DNA of 33,575 bases from contig RGCL01000028.1 in NCBI GenBank assembly GCA_009919175.1, positions 1-33,575 of the forward strand. Reading direction: 5' to 3'. This stretch comes from Betaproteobacteria bacterium (GTDB taxonomy: Bacteria > Pseudomonadota > Gammaproteobacteria > Burkholderiales > Burkholderiaceae_C). Positions within the stretch are counted from its first letter, which is position 1. Each line of letters starts with the position of its first letter. Shown here piece after piece: positions 8,510 to 17,630 of the stretch. Both the position numbers and the translations under genes were made by a program. The notes beneath the pieces were generated by a model. That model was not told the DNA's origin. It was given only the letters and a program-made list of their open reading frames with translations, and made no database searches.

Positions 8510-8562
8510 AACTCAGCGACAATCGAAATCATACACAAGCCCTATGCCCCCATCGCTGAGTT
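8510..8562. repeat. Ten-base inverted repeat in the metK/acyltransferase divergent region
   Basis: AACTCAGCGA (8510-8519) and TCGCTGAGTT (8553-8562) are perfect reverse complements separated by 33 bases. The right arm ends seven bases before the ATG of the first acyltransferase. The pair could be two operator half-sites framing the divergent promoters or a long hairpin in the acyltransferase leader. Confidence 0.5.
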
Positions 8563-8569
8563 TCATCCC

Positions 8570-9433
8570 ATGTGGTTCACCTTTCGCCTGTTGGCCCATT
8601 TGCCTTTGCCGTTGATGCAAGGGCTTGGGGCATGGCTGGGCCGCCTGGTGTGGCTGATCTCACCGGGCTATCGGCGCGAATTCCAGCGACAGGTGCTGGC
8701 GTCGGGCTTGCCCATGCAGCGCGCGCGCGGGGCGATTGCGCACCTGGGCCGGATGGTGGCTGAGTTGCCCTGGCTGTGGGCAAGGCCACAAGGCCGCGGC
8801 GTGCTCGACCGGGTGAGCTTTGAAGGGCTGGCGCACTACGACGCGGCCATGGCCATGGGCAAGGGCGTGATCATCCTCTCGCCCCACCTGGGTTGCTGGG
8901 AGATTGGCGCGCAAGCCGTGGCCGAGGTCCGCTTGGCCGAACACGGACCCTTGGCGGTGCTCTTTCGCCCCTCGCGCAAATCGGTGCTTGCAGGCATGCA
9001 AATCCATGCACGTGAACGCGATGGGGTGGTGCCCGCTGCGGCCGATGCCTCCGGCGTGAGGCTGCTGCTCAAGACACTGCGGCAAGGCGGGCGTGTGGCC
9101 ATCATGCCCGATCAAGTCCCCCCCGAAGGCCAAGGCGAATGGGCGCCCTGGTTTGGCCGTCCTGTCTACACCATGACCTTGCTGGTCAAGCTCGCCGAGC
9201 AAACCGGTGCGCCCGTGCTGATGTGCTGGATCGAGCGCTTGCCCTGGGGGCGTTTCAAGGTCCATTTTGCTCATCAGGACGAACTGGCGGCCTTGTGCGA
9301 TGCCCGGCGCCCTCTGATTGAACGCCTCACCCTCATGAACCAGGGCATCGAGCGACTGATCCGGCAAGCCCCCGAGCAATACCTGTGGTCCTACGCCCGC
9401 GATAAGCAGCCGCGCACCGGGAGGCCGTCTTGA
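8570..9433 (+). CDS. LpxL/HtrB-family lysophospholipid (lipid A) acyltransferase
   Basis: Enzymes of this family transfer a secondary acyl chain from acyl-ACP to lipid A precursors at the inner face of the cytoplasmic membrane. The 287-residue protein has an N-terminal hydrophobic segment (about 5-32), the catalytic HX4E motif SPHLGCWEIG (His106, Glu111), FRPSRK (about 132-137), and MPDQVPPEGQGEWAPWFGRP near 179-198, the usual acceptor-side block. It overlaps the next, related gene by four bases (TTGA). The start ATG at 8570 has no strong ribosome-binding site. Which lipid A position it acylates cannot be told; the neighbour may do the other one. Confidence 0.9.
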   Translation: MWFTFRLLAHLPLPLMQGLGAWLGRLVWLISPGYRREFQRQVLASGLPMQRARGAIAHLGRMVAELPWLWARPQGRGVLDRVSFEGLAHYDAAMAMGKGVIILSPHLGCWEIGAQAVAEVRLAEHGPLAVLFRPSRKSVLAGMQIHARERDGVVPAAADASGVRLLLKTLRQGGRVAIMPDQVPPEGQGEWAPWFGRPVYTMTLLVKLAEQTGAPVLMCWIERLPWGRFKVHFAHQDELAALCDARRPLIERLTLMNQGIERLIRQAPEQYLWSYARDKQPRTGRPS

Positions 9434-10305
9434 GCCGACTGGGTGTGGTTTTGATGCGCTGCTTGGCTTGGTTGCCTCTGCCAGTGTTGCGCGCCTTGGG
9501 CGCGTTCCTGGGCTGGGTGCTCTATGCCTTTGCCCTGCGCCGCCGCCGGGTGGGCGACATCAACTTGGCGATTGCGTTCCCCCATGCCAGCCTCGGCCAG
9601 CGTCGGCAATGGCTCAGGGCGCACTTTGTGGCATTTGCACAGGCCTGGCTGGACCGTTCATGGCTGTGGCATGCCTCAACCGAGGTGGTGAGCCAGCGCC
9701 TCAAATGGGTGGGCGATGCGAGCCTCATCGAAGCCAGCGAGGCCACGGTGGTGTTTGCACCGCATTTTGTGGGGCTGGATGCAGGCTGGACCGCGCTGAG
9801 TCTGCGCAAGAGCGGCCCGCTGGCGACCATCTACACCCCCCAGCGCAACGAGGTGGTGGATGCCTGGATGCGCCAGGGCAGACAACGCTTTGGCGATGTG
9901 CGGGTTTGCCGTCGCGAAGATGGCCTGCAGGTGATCCGCTCGGTCCTCAAACAGCACGGCGTGTTGTATTTGCTGCCTGACCTCAACCATGGCATTGAGG
10001 AATCGGTGTTTGTGCCCTTGTTTGATCGGCCTGCGGCCACCGTGCCGTCGCTCTCGCGGCTTGCGCGTGTGGGGCGCGCACGCGTCATGCCTATGGTCAC
10101 GCGGCTCACGTCCAGGGGCTACGAGGTCTCGGTCCTGCCCGCCTGGTCAGACTACCCCACCGATGACGCCGTGGCCGACACCGCGCGCATGAACCGCGAG
10201 CTAGAAGGCCTGATTCGGGACCTGGTGCCGCAATACCACTGGTTGCACCAGCGCTTCAAATCCACGCCCCATGGCGAGCCGTCGCCCTACGACGCTGCGT
10301 CTTGA
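9430..10305 (+). CDS. Second LpxL-family acyltransferase (HX4D type)
   Basis: This 291-residue protein shares the LpxL layout: hydrophobic N-terminus (about 5-36), RRRRVGDINLAIAFP (37-51), catalytic APHFVGLDAGW (His112, Asp117, so HX4D rather than the HX4E of its neighbour), and a LLPDLNHG block near 185-192. The start is a TTG inside the TTGA overlap with the upstream gene; GGGAGG lies five bases before it, which makes this rare start convincing, while the next ATG (9454) lacks such a site and would remove part of the membrane helix. The 3' end overlaps the convergent engB gene by 19 bases. It is most likely a lipid A secondary acyltransferase paired with the upstream one. Confidence 0.88.
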   Translation: MSRLGVVLMRCLAWLPLPVLRALGAFLGWVLYAFALRRRRVGDINLAIAFPHASLGQRRQWLRAHFVAFAQAWLDRSWLWHASTEVVSQRLKWVGDASLIEASEATVVFAPHFVGLDAGWTALSLRKSGPLATIYTPQRNEVVDAWMRQGRQRFGDVRVCRREDGLQVIRSVLKQHGVLYLLPDLNHGIEESVFVPLFDRPAATVPSLSRLARVGRARVMPMVTRLTSRGYEVSVLPAWSDYPTDDAVADTARMNRELEGLIRDLVPQYHWLHQRFKSTPHGEPSPYDAAS

Positions 10306-10991
10306 TGCGGGCTGGGCGCGTGCACCCATTGCCACAGGCGTGCAGTCAGCTCATCCACCCCTTGGCGCTTGGTGGCTGAAAACAGCACCACGTCGCCGCC
10401 GCCCGCTTGCAAGCGGGCAATCGACAAGGCCTTTTGCTGCTCACTGCGGTTGAGCTTGTCGGCTTTGGTGAGCACCAGCACAAAGGGCAAGCCCTCGGCC
10501 ACGCGCTCGCGCAAGAGGTTGAGCAAGACCTCGTCGAGCTCGGTCAGGCCATGGCGAGGGTCGCACAACAACACAAAGCCACGCAGGTTGTGGCGGCTCA
10601 CCAGGTAATTGGCCATGACCTGTTGCCAGCGCACCTTGTCGGCTTTGGGCACCGCCGCATAGCCATAACCGGGCAAATCGGCCAGGACCGCATCGGTCTG
10701 GTTTTGCCGGCCCAGCGAGAACAGATTGATGTGCTGGGTTCGCCCCGGCGTTTTCGAGGCAAAGGCCAGGCGTTTTTGCTGCGTCAGCACATTGATGCAA
10801 GTGGATTTGCCGGCGTTGGAGCGCCCCACAAATGCAATCTCGGGGTGGTCATGCCCCGGTAACTGGTTGAGCTGCGCCGCTGTGGTGAGGAAGCGGGCCG
10901 TGTGCAGCCAGCCCCTGGCTTGATGCAGTTCGCTGTCGGTGAGCAGGCCCCCATTGGGGTTGGAATGGGGATTGGGTGAGGTGGGGGGCAT
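10287..10991 (-). CDS. engB: Ribosome-biogenesis GTP-binding protein EngB (YihA/YsxC)
   Basis: EngB is an essential small GTPase needed for assembly of the large ribosomal subunit. The 234-residue product has G1 GRSNAGKS (56-63), G2-region KTPGRTQ (80-86), G3 DLPGYG (105-110) and G4 TKAD. The order and the PGRTQ motif are specific to this family. The N-terminal 45 residues are variable. The ATG at 10991 lacks a clear Shine-Dalgarno site; TACAAT lies about 10 bases before it, so the transcript may have a very short leader, and a GTG two codons upstream is an alternative start. It is divergent from the cytochrome gene and convergent with the acyltransferase. Confidence 0.95.
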   Translation of the reverse strand: MPPTSPNPHSNPNGGLLTDSELHQARGWLHTARFLTTAAQLNQLPGHDHPEIAFVGRSNAGKSTCINVLTQQKRLAFASKTPGRTQHINLFSLGRQNQTDAVLADLPGYGYAAVPKADKVRWQQVMANYLVSRHNLRGFVLLCDPRHGLTELDEVLLNLLRERVAEGLPFVLVLTKADKLNRSEQQKALSIARLQAGGGDVVLFSATKRQGVDELTARLWQWVHAPSPHQDAAS

Positions 10992-11039
10992 GGGCACATT
11001 GTAGAATTCAGCGGTTTTTTGATCGTCAGGCCAATATCC

Positions 11040-11678
11040 ATGAAGCCCATCGCCCATTTCCTGTCTGTTGTTGCCTTCTCTTTCGCCAGCAGTTTGGCGG
11101 CCTCTCCTGCTTTGGCATCCGAAGCGGCCAAAGTGGTCAAGCCCGACGTGGCCAAGGGTGAAGCCTCGTTCAACGGCGCATGCGCGGCCTGTCACGGCAC
11201 AGGCGGCCAGTCCACCACGCCGACTAACCCCAAGCTGGCAGGTCAGCATGCGGCCTACATCAACAAGCAACTCACCGAATACAAGTCGGGCAAGCGCGCC
11301 AACGCCATCATGAGTGGCATGGTCGCCGCCCTCAGCCCCGAAGACATGCTCAACATCTCGGCCTACCTGGCCAAGCAAACCGCCAAGCCCGGCTTTGCCA
11401 AAGACAAAGACCTGGTTTTGCTGGGCGAGCGCATTTACCGTGGTGGCGTGCCCGAGCGTCAAATCCCCGCCTGTTCCGGCTGCCACAGCCCCAATGGTGC
11501 AGGCATTCCGGCTCAGTACCCCCGCTTGGCAGGTCAGCATGCCGACTACACGGCAGCCCAGTTGACGGCCTTTCGCGAGGGCGTTCGCAACAACAATGCG
11601 TCCATGACCTTGGTTGCCGCCAAGCTCAACAACAAGGAAATCCAGGCGGTCTCCGACTACATTGCTGGCCTGCGCTGA
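11040..11678 (+). CDS. Cytochrome c4-like periplasmic di-heme protein
   Basis: This 212-residue protein has a Sec signal peptide (MKPIAHFLSVVAFSFASSLA, cleavage near ALA-SE, about residue 27) and two c-type heme sites, CAACH (48-52) and CSGCH (145-149). Each half carries the PxLAGQHAxY motif (about 65-73 and 160-170) and a distal Met-containing segment, the repeat structure of cytochrome c4, an electron carrier to cbb3-type or other oxidases. The ATG at 11040 is chosen because it begins the signal peptide; an earlier TTG would add seven residues before it. A strong terminator follows, so the gene is its own unit and msrPQ starts separately. Confidence 0.93.
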   Translation: MKPIAHFLSVVAFSFASSLAASPALASEAAKVVKPDVAKGEASFNGACAACHGTGGQSTTPTNPKLAGQHAAYINKQLTEYKSGKRANAIMSGMVAALSPEDMLNISAYLAKQTAKPGFAKDKDLVLLGERIYRGGVPERQIPACSGCHSPNGAGIPAQYPRLAGQHADYTAAQLTAFREGVRNNNASMTLVAAKLNNKEIQAVSDYIAGLR

Positions 11679-11702
11679 TCCAGGCGTGAACCATGGACAT
11701 CG

Positions 11703-11724
11703 ACGGCCCCGAGGGGCCGTTTTT
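11703..11724 (+). terminator. Intrinsic terminator after the cytochrome c4-like gene
   Basis: ACGGCCC (11703-11709), loop CGAG, GGGCCGT (11714-11720) form a seven-base perfect stem followed by a run of five T ending at 11724. It lies 25 bases after the cytochrome stop codon. Confidence 0.9.
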
Positions 11725-11769
11725 GTTGGCGGCTCGCATAATGCCTGACCTTGAGTTGGAGAGCCTGAC

Positions 11770-12747
11770 ATGATCATTCGCATTGCCCCCGAACATCCCG
11801 TGTCCAGCAGCGAGGTCACCCCTGAGTGGGCTTACCTCAACCGCCGTCAATGGCTAGGCCACACCACGGTGGCCGCCTCGGCTGTGTTGGGGCTGGGCAC
11901 GACGCTGCCTGCGCAGGCATCCACCCCAGGCACGCGCAGCCTCAAGGCTTCGCCCAGTGCGGTGCCCGGCGCCATGGCCATGGACAAGCTCACCCCCCTC
12001 AAGGACGTGACCAGTTACAACAACTTCTACGAGTTCGGCATGGACAAGGAAGATCCGGCCAAGCGATCGAGCGCCTTTGTCACCGAGCCATGGACCTTGC
12101 GGGTCGAAGGCCTGGTGGGCAAGCCCCTCACCCTGGGCCTGGACGATGTCTTGCGCCTAGCACCCCTGGAGGAGCGCATCTACCGCATGCGCTGTGTGGA
12201 GGCCTGGTCCATGGTGATCCCTTGGGTGGGTTATTCACTGTCCAAGCTCATCGAGCGCGCGCAGCCCCTGGGCAGCGCCAAATTTGTGGCGTTCGAGAGC
12301 GCCGCCGACCCCAAAACCATGCCCGGCGTGGCCAGCAGCGTCATCGACTGGCCTTACCTGGAAGGCTTGCGCCTGGATGAGGCCATGCACCCGCTCACCC
12401 TGCTGGGATTGGGTTTGTACGGCCAGACCTTGCCCAAGCAAAACGGCGCGCCCGTGCGCCTGGTGGTGCCGTGGAAATACGGCTTCAAGAGTGCCAAAAG
12501 CCTGGTGCGCATCCGCCTGGTTGAACAACAGCCGCCCACGGCGTGGGGTCGGGCAGCGCCCAAGGAATATGGCTTTTATTCGAATGTGAACCCCGAGGTC
12601 GATCACCCCCGCTGGAGCCAGGCCAAGGAGCGTCGCATCGGAGAGGACGGCCTCTTTGCCAAGCCCCGCAAGACCCTGATGTTCAATGGCTATGCCAACG
12701 AGGTCGGCCAGATGTACGCCGGCCTGGATTTGCGCCGCTTTTATTGA
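11770..12747 (+). CDS. msrP: Methionine sulfoxide reductase MsrP (YedY), molybdopterin catalytic subunit
   Basis: MsrP reduces methionine sulfoxide in oxidised periplasmic proteins using a molybdenum-molybdopterin cofactor. The 325-residue precursor has a twin-arginine signal (NRRQWLG at 24-30, hydrophobic stretch 31-48), as expected for a protein exported with its cofactor. The molybdenum-binding cysteine is Cys142 in [10 protein letters not shown], and the sulfite-oxidase-fold motifs GYSLSKLIE and [11 protein letters not shown] are present. Length fits the E. coli enzyme (334). GGAG precedes the ATG at 11770. It is followed after two bases by msrQ, its heme membrane partner. Confidence 0.97.
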   Translation: MIIRIAPEHPVSSSEVTPEWAYLNRRQWLGHTTVAASAVLGLGTTLPAQASTPGTRSLKASPSAVPGAMAMDKLTPLKDVTSYNNFYEFGMDKEDPAKRSSAFVTEPWTLRVEGLVGKPLTLGLDDVLRLAPLEERIYRMRCVEAWSMVIPWVGYSLSKLIERAQPLGSAKFVAFESAADPKTMPGVASSVIDWPYLEGLRLDEAMHPLTLLGLGLYGQTLPKQNGAPVRLVVPWKYGFKSAKSLVRIRLVEQQPPTAWGRAAPKEYGFYSNVNPEVDHPRWSQAKERRIGEDGLFAKPRKTLMFNGYANEVGQMYAGLDLRRFY

Positions 12748-12749
12748 CC

Positions 12750-13385
12750 ATGCCAGCCCTGGGTTCGCCGCCGACCTGGTTGACCAGTACTAAGGCCAAG
12801 GCCGCCTGGATGTTCATCCTGGCCTTGCCAGGCCTGCTGCTGCTGGCCTTGGCCTTCAACGATGGCCTGGGCGCCAACCCCGCCGAGGCGCTCACCCGGC
12901 AAAGCGGCGAATGGGCCTTGCGCGGCCTCATCCTGGTCTTGCTCATCCGCCCCTTGCAGGTGTGGACCGGTTGGGGCGCGTGGCTGCGTTTTCGCAGGGC
13001 GAGCGGGGTGGCGGTGTTTGTGTATGGCGCATTGCACATGCTGTGCTGGGCCTGGTTTGAACAGGGCCTGGACTGGGCTGACCTGGTGAACGACATCGCC
13101 AAGCGCCCTTTCATCCTGGTGGGCGTGCTCACGCTGAGCCTGATGCTGCCCCTGGCCATCACCTCCAACACCTGGTCCTTGCGCCAACTTGGCGGCCTGC
13201 GCTGGAAGCAACTGCACCGCCTGGTGTATGTGTGCGCGCCCCTGGCGGTGCTGCATTTTTTCTGGATGCGCGAGGGCAAGCAGCGCTTCACCGAGGTGTG
13301 GATCTACGGCGGCCTTCTGGCCGCCTTGCTGCTGTGGCGCGTGCATGCCGCGCGCCGCCAGGCTCAGGGCAAGAGGACTTCCTGA
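12750..13385 (+). CDS. msrQ: MsrQ (YedZ) heme-binding membrane subunit
   Basis: MsrQ passes electrons from the respiratory chain to MsrP across the cytoplasmic membrane. The 211-residue product has about six hydrophobic segments and the ferric-reductase-like pattern of the family: RPLQVWTGW, RRASGVAVFVYGALHMLCW with the heme histidine, TSNTWSLRQLGGLRWKQLHRLVY, and a following APLAVLHFFW helix. It starts two bases after the msrP stop. The 3' end overlaps the convergent lysA gene by 22 bases. Confidence 0.95.
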   Translation: MPALGSPPTWLTSTKAKAAWMFILALPGLLLLALAFNDGLGANPAEALTRQSGEWALRGLILVLLIRPLQVWTGWGAWLRFRRASGVAVFVYGALHMLCWAWFEQGLDWADLVNDIAKRPFILVGVLTLSLMLPLAITSNTWSLRQLGGLRWKQLHRLVYVCAPLAVLHFFWMREGKQRFTEVWIYGGLLAALLLWRVHAARRQAQGKRTS

Positions 13386-14647
13386 CGCCACTGGTCCTGT
13401 GGCGTTTCGCGCTGGCGAATGAGGTGGACTTGATTGCCATCGACCAGCACCTCGGCGGGGCGATTGCGCGTGTTGTAGTTGCTGCCCATGGCCACGCAAT
13501 AGGCCCCGGTGGAGCACACCGCAAGCACGTCGCCAGCCTGAACCGTCAAATCCCGGTCCCGACCCAGCCAGTCCCCGCTTTCGCACACCGGCCCGACCAC
13601 GTCATAGGTCACCGCAGCGCCTGAGCGCGGGCGCACCGCCTCGATGTGGTGGTGGGCTTGGTACATGGCCGGGCGGGGCAAGTCGTTCATGGCGGCATCA
13701 ACGATGCAGAAATGCTTGGTTTCGCCGGGCTTGAGGTAGAGCACCTCGGTGAGGCAAATGCCCGCATTGCCCACCAGCGAGCGGCCGGGTTCGATGACCA
13801 GATGGCGTTGACCAAATCCGCGCGCATCGAGTTTGGCCAGCAGCAAGGCCCACAGGGCATCGGCCTGCGGGGGTTGTTCGCCCCGGTAGTTGATGCCCAG
13901 GCCACCGCCAAAGTCCAGGTGCTTGAGCGTCACGCCGGTGGCCTCAATGGCCTGCACCAGATCCAGGATGCGGTCAGCCGTGTCCAGATAGGGACCGACC
14001 TCGGTGATTTGCGAGCCGATGTGGCAATCGATGCCCACCACCTCCAGGCCTTGGAGCTGACCGGCGTGCACATAGGCCGCCACGGCGTCCTCGTGCGAGA
14101 TGCCAAACTTGTTGCCCTTGAGACCGGTGGAGATGTAGGGGTGGGTTTTGGCATCCACGTTGGGATTGACGCGCAAGCTCACGGGGGCGCGCCGACCCAC
14201 GCGCAAGGCCACCTCGTTGAGCACCTCGAGCTCGGCCAGGCTCTCGACGTTGAAGCAGGCGATGCCGGCCTTGAGGGCGTGCTCCATCTCTTGGCGGGTT
14301 TTGCCCACGCCCGAAAAAATCACCTGATCGGCGCGCCCGCCTGCTGCGAGTACGCGGGCGAGTTCGCCGCCCGAGACCACATCAAAGCCGCAACCCGCAC
14401 GGGCAAACAGCTGCAAGATGGCCAGGTTGGAGTTGGCCTTCATGGCATAGCAAATCGTGGCCTTGCGACCCGCGAGGCCTTTTTGGTAAGCACCCAAGGC
14501 ATGGAGCATGGCGGCCTTGGAGTAGGCAAACAAGGGCGTGCCGTATTGCAGGGCCAATTGAGACAACGCCACCCCTTCAAGGTGGAGTTCGCCGTGGGCA
14601 TGGTGCAGATAAGGCGCGCCCGGCAAGGGGGAAGCGGAGGAAGCCAA
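13364..14647 (-). CDS. lysA: Diaminopimelate decarboxylase
   Basis: LysA decarboxylates meso-diaminopimelate to L-lysine using pyridoxal phosphate, the last step of lysine synthesis. The 427-residue product has the PLP lysine in CYAMKANSN (Lys70), the GGLGINY phosphate-binding loop near 250, [11 protein letters not shown], and CESGDWLG with the substrate-binding cysteine near 355. The start is a TTG at 14647 with AGGTGA six bases upstream; the first in-frame ATG is inside the barrel at residue 47 and cannot be the start. It follows lptM after six bases. The 3' end overlaps msrQ tail to tail. Confidence 0.96.
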   Translation of the reverse strand: MASSASPLPGAPYLHHAHGELHLEGVALSQLALQYGTPLFAYSKAAMLHALGAYQKGLAGRKATICYAMKANSNLAILQLFARAGCGFDVVSGGELARVLAAGGRADQVIFSGVGKTRQEMEHALKAGIACFNVESLAELEVLNEVALRVGRRAPVSLRVNPNVDAKTHPYISTGLKGNKFGISHEDAVAAYVHAGQLQGLEVVGIDCHIGSQITEVGPYLDTADRILDLVQAIEATGVTLKHLDFGGGLGINYRGEQPPQADALWALLLAKLDARGFGQRHLVIEPGRSLVGNAGICLTEVLYLKPGETKHFCIVDAAMNDLPRPAMYQAHHHIEAVRPRSGAAVTYDVVGPVCESGDWLGRDRDLTVQAGDVLAVCSTGAYCVAMGSNYNTRNRPAEVLVDGNQVHLIRQRETPQDQWRQEVLLP

Positions 14648-14653
14648 AGGGGA

Positions 14654-14779
14654 TCACCTGGTTTGGGTTGGGGGGGTGTCGGTGGGCAGGTAGAGCGGGC
14701 CGTATTGACCGCAACCCAGCAAGGTCATGGTCAACACCCCAGCGCACACCCAACGGCTCCATACAATGAATTTGTGCAT
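14654..14779 (-). CDS. lptM: LPS-translocon maturation lipoprotein LptM (YifL-like)
   Basis: This 41-residue lipoprotein has a hydrophobic signal and lipobox LLGC (lipidated Cys23), followed at once by GQYGPLYLP, the family signature (usually CGQKGPLYLP). LptM helps mature the LptD/E lipopolysaccharide translocon in the outer membrane. The position fits: the small lipoprotein gene next to lysA or dapF and divergent from cyaY is conserved in many Proteobacteria. No Shine-Dalgarno site is visible, and a TACAAT at 14786-14791 on this strand would place transcription start almost at the ATG. Confidence 0.9.
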   Translation of the reverse strand: MHKFIVWSRWVCAGVLTMTLLGCGQYGPLYLPTDTPPTQTR

Positions 14780-14791
14780 GAACAAATTGTA
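14762..14791. promoter_or_regulatory. Symmetric divergent -10 region between lptM and cyaY
   Basis: TACAAT occurs on the plus strand at 14762-14767 and on the minus strand at 14786-14791, and between them AATTTGT (14769-14775) and ACAAATT (14782-14788) form a seven-base inverted repeat. Both genes lack clear ribosome-binding sites. The layout suggests overlapping divergent promoters, but -35 elements are weak. Confidence 0.45.
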
Positions 14792-14797
14792 GAACCC

Positions 14798-15127
14798 ATG
14801 ACCGATCATGAATTCATGGACTTGGCAGAGTCCCTGTTGCGCCGGGTGGAAGCCCAATGTGACCATTTCAACGAAACCACCGATGCCGACATCGACAACC
14901 AGCGTGTGGGCGGCATGGTCACCCTGACCTTTGCCAACCGCAGCCAGATCGTCATCAACCTGCAAAAGCCCCTGCGCGAAGTCTGGATGGCCACACGCAG
15001 CGGTGGCTATCACTATCGCTGGATCGACGGGCAATGGGCGGACACCAAGGGCGCACAGGCCTTTTGGCCCCAGCTGAGCGCCGACGCCACGCAGCAGTCG
15101 GGTGCCGCGCTCAATTTCAGTTCTTGA
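14798..15127 (+). CDS. cyaY: Frataxin homologue CyaY
   Basis: CyaY is an iron-binding protein that modulates iron-sulfur cluster assembly by the IscS-IscU machinery. The 109-residue product has the frataxin fold pattern: an acidic first helix ([20 protein letters not shown]), [19 protein letters not shown], the sheet segment [25 protein letters not shown], and WIDGQW. Length is standard. The start at 14798 gives the canonical N-terminus, although no clear ribosome-binding site precedes it. It is divergent from lptM with an 18-base gap and overlaps the convergent mrcA by 11 bases. Confidence 0.95.
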   Translation: MTDHEFMDLAESLLRRVEAQCDHFNETTDADIDNQRVGGMVTLTFANRSQIVINLQKPLREVWMATRSGGYHYRWIDGQWADTKGAQAFWPQLSADATQQSGAALNFSS

Positions 15128-17507
15128 ACAAGTCCAGGATCTGACGCTTTTCAGTCTTGTCGGCGCTGCCCGCATCACCCGCAGCGCCCGGCGCGCCCTG
15201 AACACCCAGTTGCGTCACGCCGTTCCGTCTCCCGTACTCGGCATAAAACCAATCGCCAGCGTCATACACCACGCCTCGGGGCACGGGCAATTCGGTTTCG
15301 GGCACGTTCTTGAGCGCATGCTGCATGAAGCGGATCCACACCGGCAGGCTCAAGCCCCCACCGGTTTCGTTGTCACCGAGTTTGCGTGGGGTGTCGTAAC
15401 CAATCCAGGTCACCGCCGTGAGCGTGGGGTGATAGCCCGCAAACCAGGCGTCCATGGAGTCATTGGTGGTGCCCGTCTTGCCGTAGAGGTCGTGCCGCTT
15501 GAGGGTGGACTGCGCCCGTGAGGCCGTGCCTGAGCGTGTGACTTCATTGAGCAGCGTGGACATCACAAAGGCATTGCGTGCATCGATGGCGCGCGCATCG
15601 TCGTCGAGTTCAATCGGCGTGTATTTGGAGAGCACCTTGCCCGAGGGGTCGGTGACCTTGGTGATCAGGTAGGGGTTGACGCGATGGCCGCCATTGGCAA
15701 ACACCGAGTAGCCCACCGCCACCTGCATGGGGGTCACCGAACCCGCACCCAACGCCATGGTGAGGTAGGGTGGGTGACGCTGGGCATCAAAGCCAAAGTG
15801 CTCCACCCATTCCTGCGCCTGCTGAGGCCCCACCGATTGCAACAAACGGATGGACACCATGTTTTTGGACTTGGCCAAGGCCGTCTTCATGGTCATGGGG
15901 CCTTCGAACTTGCCGTCGTAGTTCTTGGGCTCCCAGGGTTGGCTGCCTGTGGCGGCCGCATCGAAAAAGAGAGGCGCATCGTTGATGATGGTCGCGGGCG
16001 TGAAACCCCGCTCCAGCGCGGCCGAATAAATGAAGGGCTTGAAGCTCGACCCCGGCTGTCGCCAAGCCTGGGTCACGTGATTGAATTTGTTTTTCTCGAA
16101 GTCAAACCCGCCCACCAGCGCGCGGATCGCGCCGTCTGCCGGATTGATGGCCACAAAAGCGCCTTCGACCTCGGGCAGTTGGGTGATGCTCCACTGCTGG
16201 TCATCGCCTTGCAAGATCCTGACCACCGCACCGGGGCGCAGGCGGATGTTGTTGGGCGCCTTGTCGGCCAGGCCGGATTCAACGGGCTTGAGGCCATTGC
16301 CCTTGATGGTGATGAGCTCGCCATTGGGGCGCGCCACTTCCACCTTCTGGCGTGAAGCCTGGATGACCACGGCAGCCAGCAAGTCGCCCTTGTCGCCTTG
16401 CTCGGCAATCACATCGTCGATCACATCCTCGCGCTCGTTCTCACCGGTGGGCAAGTCCACGAATTTTTCCGGGCCGCGATAACGCTGGCGCGATTCATAT
16501 TCGAGGATGCCTTTGCGCAGCGACTGGTAGGCCGCCTCCTGGTCGCCCAGGTCCACCGTGGTGTAGACATTCAGGCCCCGCGTGTAAACCTCGTCGCCGT
16601 ACTGCAGGAACATCATTTGCCGCACCATCTCGGCCACATAGTCGGCATGGCCGGTCGATGCGGTTTTGGCGCTGCGAACATGCAAGACCTCTTTTTTGGC
16701 GGCCTCGGCTTGCTGCTCGGTGATGAAGCCGTTGTCCACCATGCGGTCGAGGATGTAGTGCTGGCGCACGGTCGCTCGCTTGAGGTTGCGCACCGGGTTG
16801 TAGGCTGAAGGCGCCTTGGGCAAACCTGCGAGCATGGCAGCCTCGGCCAAAGTGATCTTGTCCAGTGAGTGGCCAAAGTAGGCCTCGCTGGCGGCTGCAA
16901 ACCCATAGGCGCGCTGACCCAGGTAGATCTGGTTGAGGTAGATCTCAAAGATCTGGTCTTTGCTGAGCTTGTGTTCGAGCTTGAGCGTGAGCAGGAGCTC
17001 ATACACCTTGCGGGTGAGCGTCTTTTCAGAGGAGAGGTAGACGTTGCGCGCCACCTGCATGGTGATGGTCGATGCCCCCTGGCTCTTGGCGCGGCTCAGG
17101 TTGGCCAGGCTGGCGCGCAAGAGGCCAATGTAGTCCACACCGCCATGCTGATAAAAGCGCGCATCCTCCACGGCCAGCACGGCTTGCTTCATCACGACGG
17201 GGATGTCTTTGAAGGGCACCATCTTGCGCCGCTCTTCGCCAAATTCCCCCATGAGCTTGCCGTCCACCGAAAAGATGCGCATGGACTGCTTGGGACGATA
17301 GTCGGCCAGGTTGTCCACATCAGGCAGCTTGGGATAGGCCATGGCCAGCATCACGCCCAGCAGCAAACCGCCCGCAAGCACCAAGGCGGCACTCAAGCCA
17401 ATGGACCACACAAAAAAACTCACCAGCACATGCCGCAGGGGCGAGCCAGTGGGTGGGGCATCAGCGGGAGAAGCCGAGTTGTCTTCGGTCTTCGGATTGG
17501 AGCTCAT
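15117..17507 (-). CDS. mrcA: Penicillin-binding protein 1A (bifunctional transglycosylase/transpeptidase)
   Basis: PBP1a polymerises and cross-links peptidoglycan in the periplasm. The 796-residue protein has a short cytoplasmic tail, one membrane helix (about 30-56), a GT51 transglycosylase domain ([26 protein letters not shown]), an OB-like insert, and a transpeptidase domain with SSFK, SKN and KTGTTN active-site motifs in order. The start at 17507 is chosen over an ATG at 17546 because TACAAT directly precedes the latter and looks like a -10 element. Neither has a strong ribosome-binding site. It is divergent from the pilM-type gene, the same arrangement as mrcA//pilM or mrcA//hofM in many Proteobacteria. 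Confidence 0.97.
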   Translation of the reverse strand: MSSNPKTEDNSASPADAPPTGSPLRHVLVSFFVWSIGLSAALVLAGGLLLGVMLAMAYPKLPDVDNLADYRPKQSMRIFSVDGKLMGEFGEERRKMVPFKDIPVVMKQAVLAVEDARFYQHGGVDYIGLLRASLANLSRAKSQGASTITMQVARNVYLSSEKTLTRKVYELLLTLKLEHKLSKDQIFEIYLNQIYLGQRAYGFAAASEAYFGHSLDKITLAEAAMLAGLPKAPSAYNPVRNLKRATVRQHYILDRMVDNGFITEQQAEAAKKEVLHVRSAKTASTGHADYVAEMVRQMMFLQYGDEVYTRGLNVYTTVDLGDQEAAYQSLRKGILEYESRQRYRGPEKFVDLPTGENEREDVIDDVIAEQGDKGDLLAAVVIQASRQKVEVARPNGELITIKGNGLKPVESGLADKAPNNIRLRPGAVVRILQGDDQQWSITQLPEVEGAFVAINPADGAIRALVGGFDFEKNKFNHVTQAWRQPGSSFKPFIYSAALERGFTPATIINDAPLFFDAAATGSQPWEPKNYDGKFEGPMTMKTALAKSKNMVSIRLLQSVGPQQAQEWVEHFGFDAQRHPPYLTMALGAGSVTPMQVAVGYSVFANGGHRVNPYLITKVTDPSGKVLSKYTPIELDDDARAIDARNAFVMSTLLNEVTRSGTASRAQSTLKRHDLYGKTGTTNDSMDAWFAGYHPTLTAVTWIGYDTPRKLGDNETGGGLSLPVWIRFMQHALKNVPETELPVPRGVVYDAGDWFYAEYGRRNGVTQLGVQGAPGAAGDAGSADKTEKRQILDLFKN

Positions 17508-17630
17508 GGTCGAGTGGGGCGGATGCCCTAGCAAAGGTGAAGCCATTGTAGGAAAAAGCGTCAGTGCGCCTTTCCCGCCCAGGGCGTGCCCCCGCCTACA
17601 ACATGCACCTGCCTTTCAAAGGAGTCACAC

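Noticed and set aside
10992-11819. Extension of engB through the cytochrome gene on the opposite strand
   Set aside because: EngB similarity begins near 10991, and the cytochrome gene with two heme motifs occupies the other strand.
13646-14797. Long plus-strand frame upstream of and in frame with cyaY
   Set aside because: It is antisense to lysA and lptM; frataxin similarity begins only at 14798.
17508-17546. Longer N-terminus for PBP1a starting at 17546
   Set aside because: TACAAT runs into that ATG and looks like a promoter -10; no ribosome-binding site is present. The choice remains uncertain.
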